Shown piece by piece: positions 19,013 through 29,236 of a stretch of 64,000 nucleotides of DNA. The notes beneath the pieces are model-generated. The model did no database searches and had not been told where the DNA came from. It saw only the letters and a program-made list of their open reading frames with translations. Each line of letters opens with the position of its first letter. The first letter of the stretch is position 1. Position numbers and translations under genes: made by a program. The stretch is from Ampelomyces quisqualis. Lineage: Eukaryota; Ascomycota; Dothideomycetes; Pleosporales; Phaeosphaeriaceae. Where the stretch lies: NCBI GenBank assembly GCA_018398575.1, contig JAGTXZ010000024.1:1426001-1490000 (forward strand), written 5' to 3'.

Positions 19013-22000
19013 TCATTTCCATCCACTCAGCCCTGCCCACGGATCGTTTCCTGCGCCTCCGTGCCCGCCACCCTGTCGCTGCTGCGCATGCGCGTATCCC
19101 CCCGGCCCGCTTGGATACCCGCCCTGCGAAAAGTGACTGTAATCGTTATTCTGTGCCGGCGGGGGTCCAGGCGGTGGTGGTGGGGGCACGTATCCTTGCG
19201 GCAAGTTTGGTTGCTGTTGTGGTGCGCCCCACTGCTGTTGCTGTTGTTGTATGGGTGGGGGATGACCCCATTGCTGCTGCGGTTGTTGCGCGGGTGGCGG
19301 GGAGAAAAATTGTTGGTGAGCAGGGGGAGAGACGGGGTTGTATTGGGAGTGTTGGGCGGGGTTGTATGCTGAAGAACGGGATTGAGGTTGTGGCTGTTGT
19401 TGTTGTTGTTGGGCGCCGAATGATTGGTAAGATTCGCGGCGGGGTGGGGGAGGTTGTTGGTAGCCGTTGTTGTTCGACGGGGCGCCGCCGTAGGACTGCT
19501 GAGGGGACATGTATGGCTGTTGGCCTGGTGCTGTGGTCATTGGGTAGCGAGGTGTGACGGGTGGCGATGCGGCGGGGTTGTATGCTGGATGTGCACCTGA
19601 GCCTGTTGATGATGGAGGATGATAGCCTGGTGTGGAGGACAGAGGTGGTGGTACGCTCTTCTTTCGACCACCGCCCATGGAGACTGGAGAAGCTGAAGTC
19701 GATGGCTCCATCGACATACGGTCCATGAGATCTTTCAAGCGTTGCTGCTCTTGGTCTGCGCCTTGGGACTTGCTCTGCTCAATCCGCGACAGAAGCTGTC
19801 CGCCTTCACCCCGTCTGTTTTGGACAAAGGTCTCCACATTCTTCTGCAAACTCGATACAGTTTCCTTCATCTCCGAGTAGAAGTTCTGCGCGCGCAGCAG
19901 TCCGGCTTCCAGATCGTTGAAACTTTGGTACACTCTTCGGTATTTGGTCATGACTGTGTTTCTTTGTCTTGAGAAAGCCTCATATTTGCTCTGCTCTGAT
20001 CGCACACGGTTGTCCTTGAGTAGATCCGAGTATGTTCGCGTGAGTTCTTTTAGCAACGATGCTTGCTTGTAATTGGCTTGCAAGATGCGGTTCTGATGTG
20101 GTCGGAACTTCTCGAGTTCCGCCTTGAAGAGCTGCGATTCTTGGTTGGCAATGGCTTTCTTGTTGAGGATGAGTACATTTGAGATGTCATCGGAGTGTAC
20201 CTGTGCATGTCAGTACATTACCCGCGACAAGGTCGTGGCTACCTACCTTCCCCTTGAGATCTTTCAATACCTGCGTCCTCTCTTTCTTGACCAAACTCAG
20301 TTTCCGTAGAATGTCCTCGACAGCCCCAATCTGCTCAGCAACGGTTGGGCCTTGGTCGATATCATCGTCGATCAGATTGCCCTCTGCGGGTCTAGGACTC
20401 TTGCCTTTGGTCGCACCAGCCTTGACCATTGCTCTTGAGTACAGCACATCCGCCTCATCTGTCTCACCGGCTGATCGCATCTCGTCAAAATCGGCTTCAC
20501 ACTGGCGGAAAGTGTTGTACAATTGAGCGTCACTTGTGCTCGCTTCTTCTACTGCGCCTCGGTAATTTCGAATGTCGCTCCGCAGCGTTGCAGTGAGGCG
20601 TGAGCTGGGCTGTTGCGTCCATTCCGCGCCATATTTGGATCGCATCTTTTCGCAGACACTCTCCTCCATGTCCAGCTGCTTCATACTCGCATCAAGCATT
20701 GTCGAGATGCCTGCTTTGTCGTTGTTCAATTGTTCGAAAGCTGCGGTGAAGGGTTGATGCCCTGCCAGATCTTCACACCACTTGCGAAAGTCGTTGTCCA
20801 CCATCATGTCTTGGTCCATACCGCCTCGAAGGACGTTGAGGCTGTCGGGTAGCTTTAAGTAATCCAAGCTGGCAGCCATTTCGTCGTTTGCGACTTCGAC
20901 CCTTTCACTTTCGGCGCGAATCAGCTTCGCCTTTTCCTCGTCGTACAAACTGGCAGACTCGGTGACTGCGAGTGGCACAATCTTCTGGAAGATATCCGGG
21001 CCGATGATTCTCTGAATGTCCTGGCCTCCATAAAGCTCGCTGACGGGTATCGCTTTCGCCGCTGGCATCTTCGCAATCGGCGATAACGATGCTTCATTCG
21101 GGATGCCCTGGTGGTAGATGTAGTCGTTGTCTTTGGACAGCTCTGCCAATTTCTCCTGCACATTTGAGACGTGCTTCTTGGCCATGTCAGCCAGTACCGA
21201 CCCAGTGTCCGAGGCCAGATTGGAGTTGGCCGGTGCAGATGAGGGGAAGCTGTTGGCTGCGCGGCTCGCGTCCTTGGCGCTCGTTTCAGCGACTTGGAGC
21301 CTGCAGATAGCGACACCGTGAGAGTTTGCATCGTCATCGGCGAGCGCCTGGTAGTACTGTGCTAGCGAGGACATGTAGTGTGCTTTGATCTGCGTCGCAT
21401 TAGCTCCCGAGTCCCAGAGCGAATGTCGCTGCACCCACCTGGCAAACCAAAAGCCAGACCTTCTCAAAGACGGCATTCTGGACGTTTTCCTGCGCGCCCT
21501 CGACGGCCTGGGCATACAGGACGGCGGCCTGGCTCGCCAGTTTTGCGAGCAGCCCCACCTTCTTGCCGTCGGCAATCTGCTTTTCCAGAAACACCTCTTG
21601 CGCCTGGGCCAGCATGATTGCGATCAGGGTCCTGACCGTCTCGCGGCTCAGATCAGTCGAGGGCGCGTGGAGGAAGTTGTCGTTGATGTAGGTGAACATG
21701 CCGGCCGAGGCCTGGAACGAGTGGTACGACGTCTTGAGGCCGACAGGCTGGTGGCGGTTCTGGTGTGCGGCGTGGCAGGAGAGCACGGCGGAGATGTTGA
21801 AGATGATGGAGGCTTTCTCGTATGCCAGCGAGTACTGCGAAGTCGGCTTGTGGGTGAAGGCGTCGAACCAGGTGAAGCTGATCTTGATGTGGTTCTCGTC
21901 GACGGGAAACCTCAAGTCCAGCAGCTCCAGCTGGCCGTAGTATCGGTACAGCAGATCTCTCCCCGCCGCGCTGTCCTTGCCCGCGCCGCGCATGTCCTGC

Positions 22001-22149
22001 CGCAGTCTGTTCAGGGTGGCGCATTCCTCCGAGTAGCGCTCGGGGTCGTCGCCATACGTCGCGCGGATGTAGCTCTTCAGCGGGACTATCCAGTCGATCT
22101 CGCTGGTCTGCTTGAGCGGCACCGAGATCATGGGCGCCTGGGTCGTCAT
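19013..22149 (-). CDS. bro1: BRO1/Vps31 (ALIX family) ESCRT-associated protein, 1013 aa
   Basis: Exons on the minus strand: 22149-21439, 21389-20247 and 20200-19013. Introns are 49 nt (GTGGGT, branch GCTAAT, CGCAG) and 46 nt (GTAGGT..GCACAG), both phase 0. Residues ~1-390 form the BRO1 domain (ISVPLKQTSEIDW, then YYGQLELLDLRFP and FTWFDAF). The middle is the coiled V-domain (HSDDISNVLILNKKAI, EKFRPHQNRILQAN). The last ~220 residues are Pro/Gln/Gly-rich and end NDPWAGLSGWK. The family binds Snf7 in ESCRT-III and recruits the deubiquitinase Doa4 to endosomes during multivesicular body sorting. The start MTTQAPMISVP was chosen over upstream in-frame codons because the BRO1 domain begins there. 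VPS36 in this window works in the same pathway. Confidence 0.95.
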
Positions 22150-22673
22150 GTTTGCCTGGTCGCGACACGTGACGCCAATCCTGGTCCTCCGGGACGCTGC
22201 ATGGAGCAACAGAGGAGAGTCGAGCCGGACAAGCGGGGAAACGATCTTGCGGCCGAGGTATCGTACACGTGGTGAATGTGCTATGTAGTGTGTAGGTGTG
22301 GTGGGGTGGTACTTTGTAGGCAGTCTCGCAGCTCCGAGGTCACGCGGGGCACCATGCACGGGTCGACCCGACGTGAAGCTGCAAGAGAGCCACTCACTCC
22401 ACCGACTACGAAGTTCGCCCTCACATCCACAATCCATCACACCGTCGCCATCCCCGCCGTGCAGCGCCATGCAGCCAATCGATTGCCTCACACACCCCAC
22501 CACGGCCTTGCCTAAGCGCCCAGTATATTGGTATCGGCCCAGCCCGCCGACCACCTATACATCTATGACGAGAAGTCAACATCACGTCCATTGGCCGTCT
22601 GTACCGTCTCAGAGTCAGACTTGTGCGTGCATTATTGAACCTAGGCTATCACTAGTTGGCTGCTTCAGCTCCG
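22150..22673. other. Intergenic, no gene seen
   Basis: This is 524 bases upstream of BRO1 and downstream of the 792-aa gene, both on the minus strand. It probably holds the BRO1 promoter. Confidence 0.5.
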
Positions 22674-25052
22674 TCACGGGCTCGAGAAACTGGCCAATCT
22701 CCTCTTCTTCGTCTGCCGAGCCTCGTCCAGCGAAACATCAAATTGCCCAACCTCCCATCCTCGGACACCTCGTCGAACCGCCCGACTCTCGTCATCGCGC
22801 TTCCCCCGCTTGGCGGCCCTCCTGAGCCTCCTCTTCTCCCTCTTCGCCGTCTCGTATATGCCGCCGACTATGTCCTCGCTGGCCTTGCTTCGGCTGCCAC
22901 TGGACCTCCTTCTCCCGTGCCAGTAGCAGATGCCTATGCTGTAGCCCTTGTATTGCGCATGTAGTGGACAGAGCGGGCTGTTGGGAAGATGCTCAGGGAC
23001 GAGCCATTCGAATTTCCTACGCTCGTCTATCTCTCGGAGTGCTCTCTCCGTGAGCTGGCTTTCCAGCCGCGACTGATCACTAGGTATTCGGAACCACACT
23101 TCTGGTGACGAAGGATCAAGGTCGACAGGAGTCGGGCGTTTGGCGTCTAGATATCCACCTGGAGTCGGAACAAGCCCGGGCGTGTCCCAGCCAGGGTTGC
23201 GATCGACAGTGAACGTGCGGGGAGCATACTCGGGCGTCGCTGGACCTTCCGGCCCTTCTTCTTCTGTTGAGTCACCGACACTCAGATCCGAAGATAGGTA
23301 GCTCATCAATAACGCGTCAGAGTCCCAGTGAACCCCCGGGCTGGCTCTTGCTCTTCGACCTTCGATTCCAGCAGCGTGGTCAAAGAAGAAGTCGGCGAGC
23401 TTGTTTTTGACTTCTCCATTGGCATCCAATACCTCTGGCGTTGGCACCCGAGTGAGCCCAGGAGGAACGAATGGAGGTGGTGCCGAGAGATGGACTTTGT
23501 CTCCGTCTTCAATTTGCGCTGGTGCGGCCGATTGCTTGCCAATCCACCAGAGCCGACTTGGTAGTGATGGCAATTGTGCCGCTTCTTTTTCTTTATCAAC
23601 ATGATCAGAAATGCGACCAGAACGTCTAAAAGGATGGATAGAGAACCGCCGACTGCCGGGCTCCCGAATGGGGCTTGCAGGAGCTCCGTCACTAGATCTT
23701 GTCGTTGATCTAGCCCAACGCCAACGACCTGTACGCGCACTTCTGGCTGCTTTACTAAGCTGTTCAAGCTCCACATCTGCACGCGCTTGTCGGGGCTTTG
23801 GCTGCCTCAATTCGTCTGGTGTCCAGATATCGTCCGGCTTCCTAGCGAGCCCATCGTCGTTTGCTGCACATAGCCCGCTTCGAGTTCTCTTGAACCGCGG
23901 ACGCGAGCTGAAACAGGGATCGCGAATCGTGGGCGTGGGAATATGTTCAAGCTTCGGTGACGAGGAAGACGTGATGGCGTCGTCGCCAGGGAGAAGACCA
24001 AGTACATCGTTACCTCCTCCGCATGTAGCTCGACCGATGTAGTTCTCTTCTGCGGCAGGTATCGTCTTTGGTATTGCAGATTGTGGAAATCTTGGTGCAT
24101 CGTTGCGCGTCCATGGTGTTCTTGGGCTTCTGGGACGTAATGGTGTGATGCCATGATTCCGAGGAGGGAGCGCAGATACATCAATCGGGAGCCTCAAGTC
24201 GAGTTTCACTTTTCTACGATCTCTCAGGCTACCCTTCGCTGACGCTTGTGTGGAGGGTGGGCTGTTGTTGGAAGCCCCAGACTGTCCCGCATCTGATGTA
24301 TGTCTCGTGACTATCTCCACCGTAGGATCTTGTCTTGTCGTTGTTGTTGACAATGCCAATGGTAATTTACGCCCTATCCTTATCTCTTGAGTAGAACTCG
24401 TTGATCTCACGCTACCCAAGAGTGGGTTGTCTTGTTCTGTTAAGCTGTCCATGGCTGCGCCAGACGGGATTGTCAGCCGCGTGTCCGGGACATGCTTCAC
24501 CAAGCCCCGCCCGAACCAGGCTATCGAGGTCTTGCGATTGTCGGGCCACGTTGACGATTCGCAAGCAGTCGAAGAGCTGTGCACTTGAACGCTTGAAGGA
24601 TGAGTATCACCAGTCTCGGCACGGGAGACACGGGCGTTGTGAGCGGTATCGGCGTCATCATTTGTTGGTCGGCGCAATAACTCATCAAGAGTTGGCGGTG
24701 TCTTCCTACTAAGCTGTTGCGGTGGAAGTGGATTCCGACTGTCCTTGCGCTGTTCCTCATGATCATCGTACGTCGGCTGCGGACCCCAGGTGAAGCCATC
24801 ACGTCTGAAATCTTGACGCGGAGTCAGCCCTGCATCGTCTTCGTCTGCCTCGTCTACTTGTCGCCGATCTGCATGCTCCTGGAGTGACGAGTAGTGTCGG
24901 CTAAGTGAGGCCCTTGAGACTGGATGTTGAAGCTCGTTGCTTTCATGCTTGCCAGGAGGTTCACCTTGGCTGGTACTGGTCGGGCAAATATTGTCGGTCT
25001 GCCGAGTGTTGGGATCGATCAATGCAGTGTTTAGAGGAGATTCCAGCGACAT
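22674..25052 (-). CDS. Uncharacterised 792-aa protein, largely disordered with a conserved-looking C-terminus
   Basis: Single long exon from a clear ATG (MSLESPLNTALID). The first ~550 residues are rich in Ser, Thr, Pro and charged residues with little predicted structure. The C-terminal ~200 residues look constrained: RTFTVDRNPGWDTPGL, then a short helical block (LTERALREIDERRKFEWLVPEHLP), then CPLHAQYKGY..ICYWHGR with paired Cys/His, then a strongly basic stretch (KREKRRLRRAAKRGKRD) that may be a nuclear or nucleolar signal. I do not recognise a family. The Cys-x2-His/Cys-x2-His pair could bind a metal; that is inference. It lies head-to-tail between SMC2 and BRO1. Confidence 0.8.
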   Translation of the reverse strand: MSLESPLNTALIDPNTRQTDNICPTSTSQGEPPGKHESNELQHPVSRASLSRHYSSLQEHADRRQVDEADEDDAGLTPRQDFRRDGFTWGPQPTYDDHEEQRKDSRNPLPPQQLSRKTPPTLDELLRRPTNDDADTAHNARVSRAETGDTHPSSVQVHSSSTACESSTWPDNRKTSIAWFGRGLVKHVPDTRLTIPSGAAMDSLTEQDNPLLGSVRSTSSTQEIRIGRKLPLALSTTTTRQDPTVEIVTRHTSDAGQSGASNNSPPSTQASAKGSLRDRRKVKLDLRLPIDVSALPPRNHGITPLRPRSPRTPWTRNDAPRFPQSAIPKTIPAAEENYIGRATCGGGNDVLGLLPGDDAITSSSSPKLEHIPTPTIRDPCFSSRPRFKRTRSGLCAANDDGLARKPDDIWTPDELRQPKPRQARADVELEQLSKAARSARTGRWRWARSTTRSSDGAPASPIREPGSRRFSIHPFRRSGRISDHVDKEKEAAQLPSLPSRLWWIGKQSAAPAQIEDGDKVHLSAPPPFVPPGLTRVPTPEVLDANGEVKNKLADFFFDHAAGIEGRRARASPGVHWDSDALLMSYLSSDLSVGDSTEEEGPEGPATPEYAPRTFTVDRNPGWDTPGLVPTPGGYLDAKRPTPVDLDPSSPEVWFRIPSDQSRLESQLTERALREIDERRKFEWLVPEHLPNSPLCPLHAQYKGYSIGICYWHGRRRSSGSRSKASEDIVGGIYETAKREKRRLRRAAKRGKRDDESRAVRRGVRGWEVGQFDVSLDEARQTKKRRLASFSSP

Positions 25053-25451
25053 GTGCCAGCCGGTGATCGGGGACGACAGTCGCTTGTGCCTTTCGATGTA
25101 AGCATCGGTGTGTGCGGAGACCAGGTGAAGGATGAGGGCGAGGTAAAAATGCGTGGAGGTGTTGTAGATTGAAATGACGTGTTGATTGAGGGTAGTGCGT
25201 ACTCAGCAGGAATCTGGCCACTATTGCAAACAAAACCGTTGGGAGGCGTGATTCAGATCCAGGAAGGAAACATGTACCAAGCGTTGGAAGCTTCCCTTCA
25301 CTTACACGTGGGCAAGCGCAACTGACAATTCCAGATCTTGGCGCGCTGAAATTAACAACATGAATAACGCCACCGATGCGACCGTAACCCATAGCCCAAA
25401 CCGATATACATTGGGTATCCACTCCATTCGTGAGACATTATGCCGACTATC
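25053..25451. other. Intergenic, no gene seen
   Basis: This is 399 bases between the SMC2 stop and the start of the 792-aa gene. It would carry the SMC2 3' UTR and the promoter of the downstream gene. Confidence 0.5.
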
Positions 25452-28400
25452 CTACCTGTCTGCGCCACTTGTCGCTGACACGACTGAAGTTTTATCGACG
25501 AACCGTGTGCGGAAGATGCGATTGGCGTTCTGGTACATGCCGTCCTTGAGACTGACAACGATGAACTGCGATCCCTTGAATCTGGTTTTGAGCAGGCGAC
25601 CAATGTTCTGCGTATGAGACAGGTCGAGCGCAGCGTCTACCTCATCCAAGATGTACATGGGGGCAGGATTAAATTGTAATAAGGCCATGATGAGAGACAG
25701 AGCAATCAACGAACTGTTCGGTATTAGAGAGATCGCATGTTGAGCTTTGAGTAGGTAGACTTACCGTTGGCCACCGCTCAGCTCGGTGAGGGATTGCTTC
25801 CAGACCTTTCCCAGCATGACTTTGACCTCTAGGCCATCGGAGATCGTCTTTCCTTCAGGTGGGTCAAGCTTTGCAAAACTCCCCGGCAGAAGCTCATTGA
25901 AGATCTGGCCAAAGTCTCCATTGACCTTTGTCCACGTCTTATGTAGAGCCTCCTTCTTGTACTCGTCGAGCTTAACAATGGTTTCCTCGATCTTGGTCTT
26001 GTCCTTGATAACAGTCGCCATGTTTTTTTTCAGACTCGCCTCCTTCTTCTCTACACTGTCAATCATTGCCATGACCTTGGGGTTAATCTTGTTCTTCTTC
26101 TGTGTGAATCGCTCCTCTAGAGCTTTGCGTTTTGTCTTACAGTCCGCCATGTTGACGCCCTGGAAGTCATACACAGAGCCTGCTCGTCCAAGGAGCTCCG
26201 AATCACTAGTGATGAAGTCGTACTCTTTCTCAAGAGACCTAACATGGCTTGCTGCACCTTCCTGTTCTTTGTGAAACCTCTCGATTTCGTGACCCAGCTT
26301 CTGTTGCTCCAAGCCTCCTTCGGTAATAGACGCGTTCTTCGATCGAGTGGCATCTTCTAGAGCCCGAAGCTCCTCATCGAATCCAGTCAATTTGGCTTGC
26401 TCGTCACATAGTTGCGCCTGTGCCAGATCGTGGGCATCCTTAACTCTTTGTTGCTCAGCTATTAGCTCATCAAGCTCCTCCTGCTGTGACTTCAACGTGA
26501 TCTCGACTTCCTCAAGCTGCTCTTGTGCAGCTGTAAGATCACTGCCACACTGCTCGGACTCGACCATTGCCTCTCTCATCTCAGTATGTAGAGGTTTGAT
26601 GGACGCGTTATTCTTGCTTAGTGCCTTCTTCAGCTTCTCTAATGCTGACCGTAACTCAGCCAACTTGCTGCCCTTGTTGTTGTTGAACTCGCTCATGTCA
26701 CGCTCCACGCGCTTGACGTCTTTGTTGGCTTCGTCTTGTCGTGTCTTGGCGGCTTTGACATCCTCTTTGAGCTGGGCAATGTTCTGTTTCGTCTCTTCGA
26801 TGGCTTTTATAATCTAAAAATCATAAGTTAGCGTCATGTGCTGGAAAGGAAGAGCCTTGCATACCGAGGATGAAGAGTTGCCGCTAATTTGCTCCTCGGT
26901 CAACTTAATTTCGTGCAGCTTGAGGTCAAGCTCCTGCTTGGTATTTCGTGCCGCATCGAGCTTCTTCTTTTCCTTGGCCATTGTAGCCTGCAACGTGCTC
27001 AGCTGAGCCACTTGGTGTCTCAACTCCGTGGTGATCTCATTGAGCTTTTGCAATGTGACGAGAACGCCGGTGGACTGAGGCGCGCTACCACCGGAGAGGA
27101 CACCAGCAGGGTCGTAAGTGTCGCCTTGGAGTGTGACACTCTTCAAGCGAACTGCCGGATCAAAGGTAACGCGCTTAGCAGTCTCGGCGTCCTCGCAGAT
27201 CAGAGTCGAGCCAAAGACATGCTCCATGGCGGCTGCGACCTCATCATCGTACCCTACCAATGACAGGGCCAGATCTACCTTTCCTGGCGCAAGAGTCTGA
27301 GCGGCGCCGATCTTTGCAGCAGACGCCCGGAATGATGCGATCTTGTTAAGAGGAATAATGGTCACTCGCTTCTTGAGCTTGCCATTCTCGAGAAGCAGCT
27401 TGCCCGTTGTAGCCGAGTCAACGACGACGTTGTAGAGGCGTCCTCCAGCAGAGATCTCCAAAGCGGTACCTGCTCTAATATGATTCTTGTTCAAGGTAAA
27501 CAGCTGAGCCACCAAGCCCTTGACGCGGCTTCGATCGAAGTCTGGTGTCGGGTCGCTATAGGTGAAGTCGATGTTCGCGACCCTCCTTTGCAGCTCGTCT
27601 GCTTGCTGCTTCAAGTCGCGTATTCGAGCTTGGAAGTGGGACTCCTGCTGATACATGTCGGATTCCTTGGCTTGGTCGAACCCGAGCTTAGCGAGTTCTG
27701 ATTCGAGCTTCTTTGCTTGTGCTTTCAACGCCTCGAGATCCTTGGTCAGACCAGAATTCTGTTCTTTAGCTTTCTTCGCTTTCGGCTCATCTTCCTTGAC
27801 CTGCTTTTCAAGGTGGGAGATCTTAAGCTTAGCTTGTTCCTGCTCTGTTGCGGCCGCACTTGCGCGATTCCGGGCTTCCTGTAGCTGGCCTTGGTACCCA
27901 CTTTCTTGACCTTCTCTAGACGCAACACCCGTTTGTAGAGTCTGCAGCAGTTCTTCTTTTTTCTCTACCTCCTCTGTTTGCCTTTCCAGCTCGCCGTGGG
28001 CAGTCTGGTATTTCTCTTGCAAGTTCTCAAATGCCTTCTTCTTTTCCTGTAATTGCTTCTCAAGCTGCTTAACGTTTGCCTCGATATCCTTCTGTCTCTC
28101 CTTTTCCTCAGACATGCTCGTATTCTTTAGGTCGAGCACAGTGGTCAAGCGCACAACCTCGTGAGAGTGCGCTTTTACCTGTTCCTCGAGTGCCTGGAAT
28201 TTGCCGCCCTTGCGAAGTTCCTTCTCTCGGGTGACCTTCACCTTCTTGATGTCTTCCTGGAGATACTCAATCTCCTTCTTCATACGCACGGCTGCTTCTT
28301 CCAAATCTGTTGCTCTCTGCTTCTTCGCCTCCAGATCCTCCGCAGACTGCTGTAGCTTCTCTTTGTATCGGATGTAGTCGTGCGCCACGACTAATTTCGT

Positions 28401-29236
28401 GAGCCGCTCAAGCTCGCTCTGGGTTTGCTGGAACTCGAGGAAAGCACGCTTCTCTGACCGCAATTTCTCTAACTTAGGGTCGATCTCGTCTCTCAACAGT
28501 CCCGTGAGTTCCTGTACCTTCATCTCCTTCTTGGCCATAGTCTTGTAAGCTTTGTCCCGCCTGTCTTCGAACATGCGTGTCCCTGCAGCCTCCTCTAGCA
28601 TGCCTAGAATCTCCTTGGCCTTCATGTTCAGCACCTGCATGATCTTGCCTTGCGCGATCATGAAGTTGGGATTGTTGATGTTCAGCTGGACTGACTGGAA
28701 CAGGTTCTGTACGCTTTGTTGCTGAGCTCGATGTCCATCGATAAGGTACTTGCTCGTTCCACCTAGCACAATCTGTCGTGTGACTGAGATTTGGGCCCGG
28801 TCTTCGAAGGTGACGGGGCTCTTCGACTTGTCGCGATTGTCGAATACGATGGTGACGCTCGCTTTCGTGACGCCTGCTTGGCCGCGTTGATAAATCAGGT
28901 CCTACACTGCTTATGAGCACTTGGCCAGACAACCGGCGCTTCGAGCGCTGACCTGTAGATTCTGAGCGCGGACGACGCTCAAATTGTTTATTCCCAAGAC
29001 GAAGCATATTGCGTCGAGAATGTTTGATTTGCCTGATCCGTTGAGGCCTGTGATCGAATTGAAGCTCTCGTCCCTGGGCTAAATGAGCACAAGTTGCTGT
29101 ATGGCGGGGAAGTAAACAAACCAGCCAGAAATGACTGTGCGGGTGGCGTACGACTTGTAGCCCTAGAGCATTGTCAGTTGATGCCGTTTGCGCCGCGAAT
29201 CTCTCTTACATCTATAATAAGCTCTACGACCTTCAT
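25452..29236 (-). CDS. smc2: SMC2 condensin subunit, 1178 aa, six exons
   Basis: Exons on the minus strand: 29236-29210, 29162-29122, 29073-28953, 28901-26865, 26813-25765 and 25713-25452. Five introns of 47-51 nt, three of them within the first 340 bases of the gene. All phases close. The N-terminal ATPase half has MKVVELIIDGYKSYA, GWDESFNSITG and the Walker A GLNGSGKSN (residues 32-39). NPNFMIAQGKIMQVLNMK is diagnostic of SMC2. Two long coiled coils flank the hinge (~residues 510-680, with AGTALEISAGGRLYNVV). The C-terminal half has the signature LTELSGGQR and Walker B MYILDEVDAALD. With SMC4 it forms the condensin ATPase that compacts mitotic chromosomes. The 9-codon first exon is easily missed by gene finders. 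Confidence 0.97.

Noticed and set aside
18736..19557. Plus-strand ORF of 273 codons opposite the BRO1 tail
   Set aside because: It is the antisense of the Gln/Pro/Gly-rich BRO1 C-terminus. Such repeats open long shadow frames.
22298..22825. Plus-strand ORF of 175 codons upstream of BRO1
   Set aside because: It overlaps the end of the 792-aa gene antisense and has no protein features.
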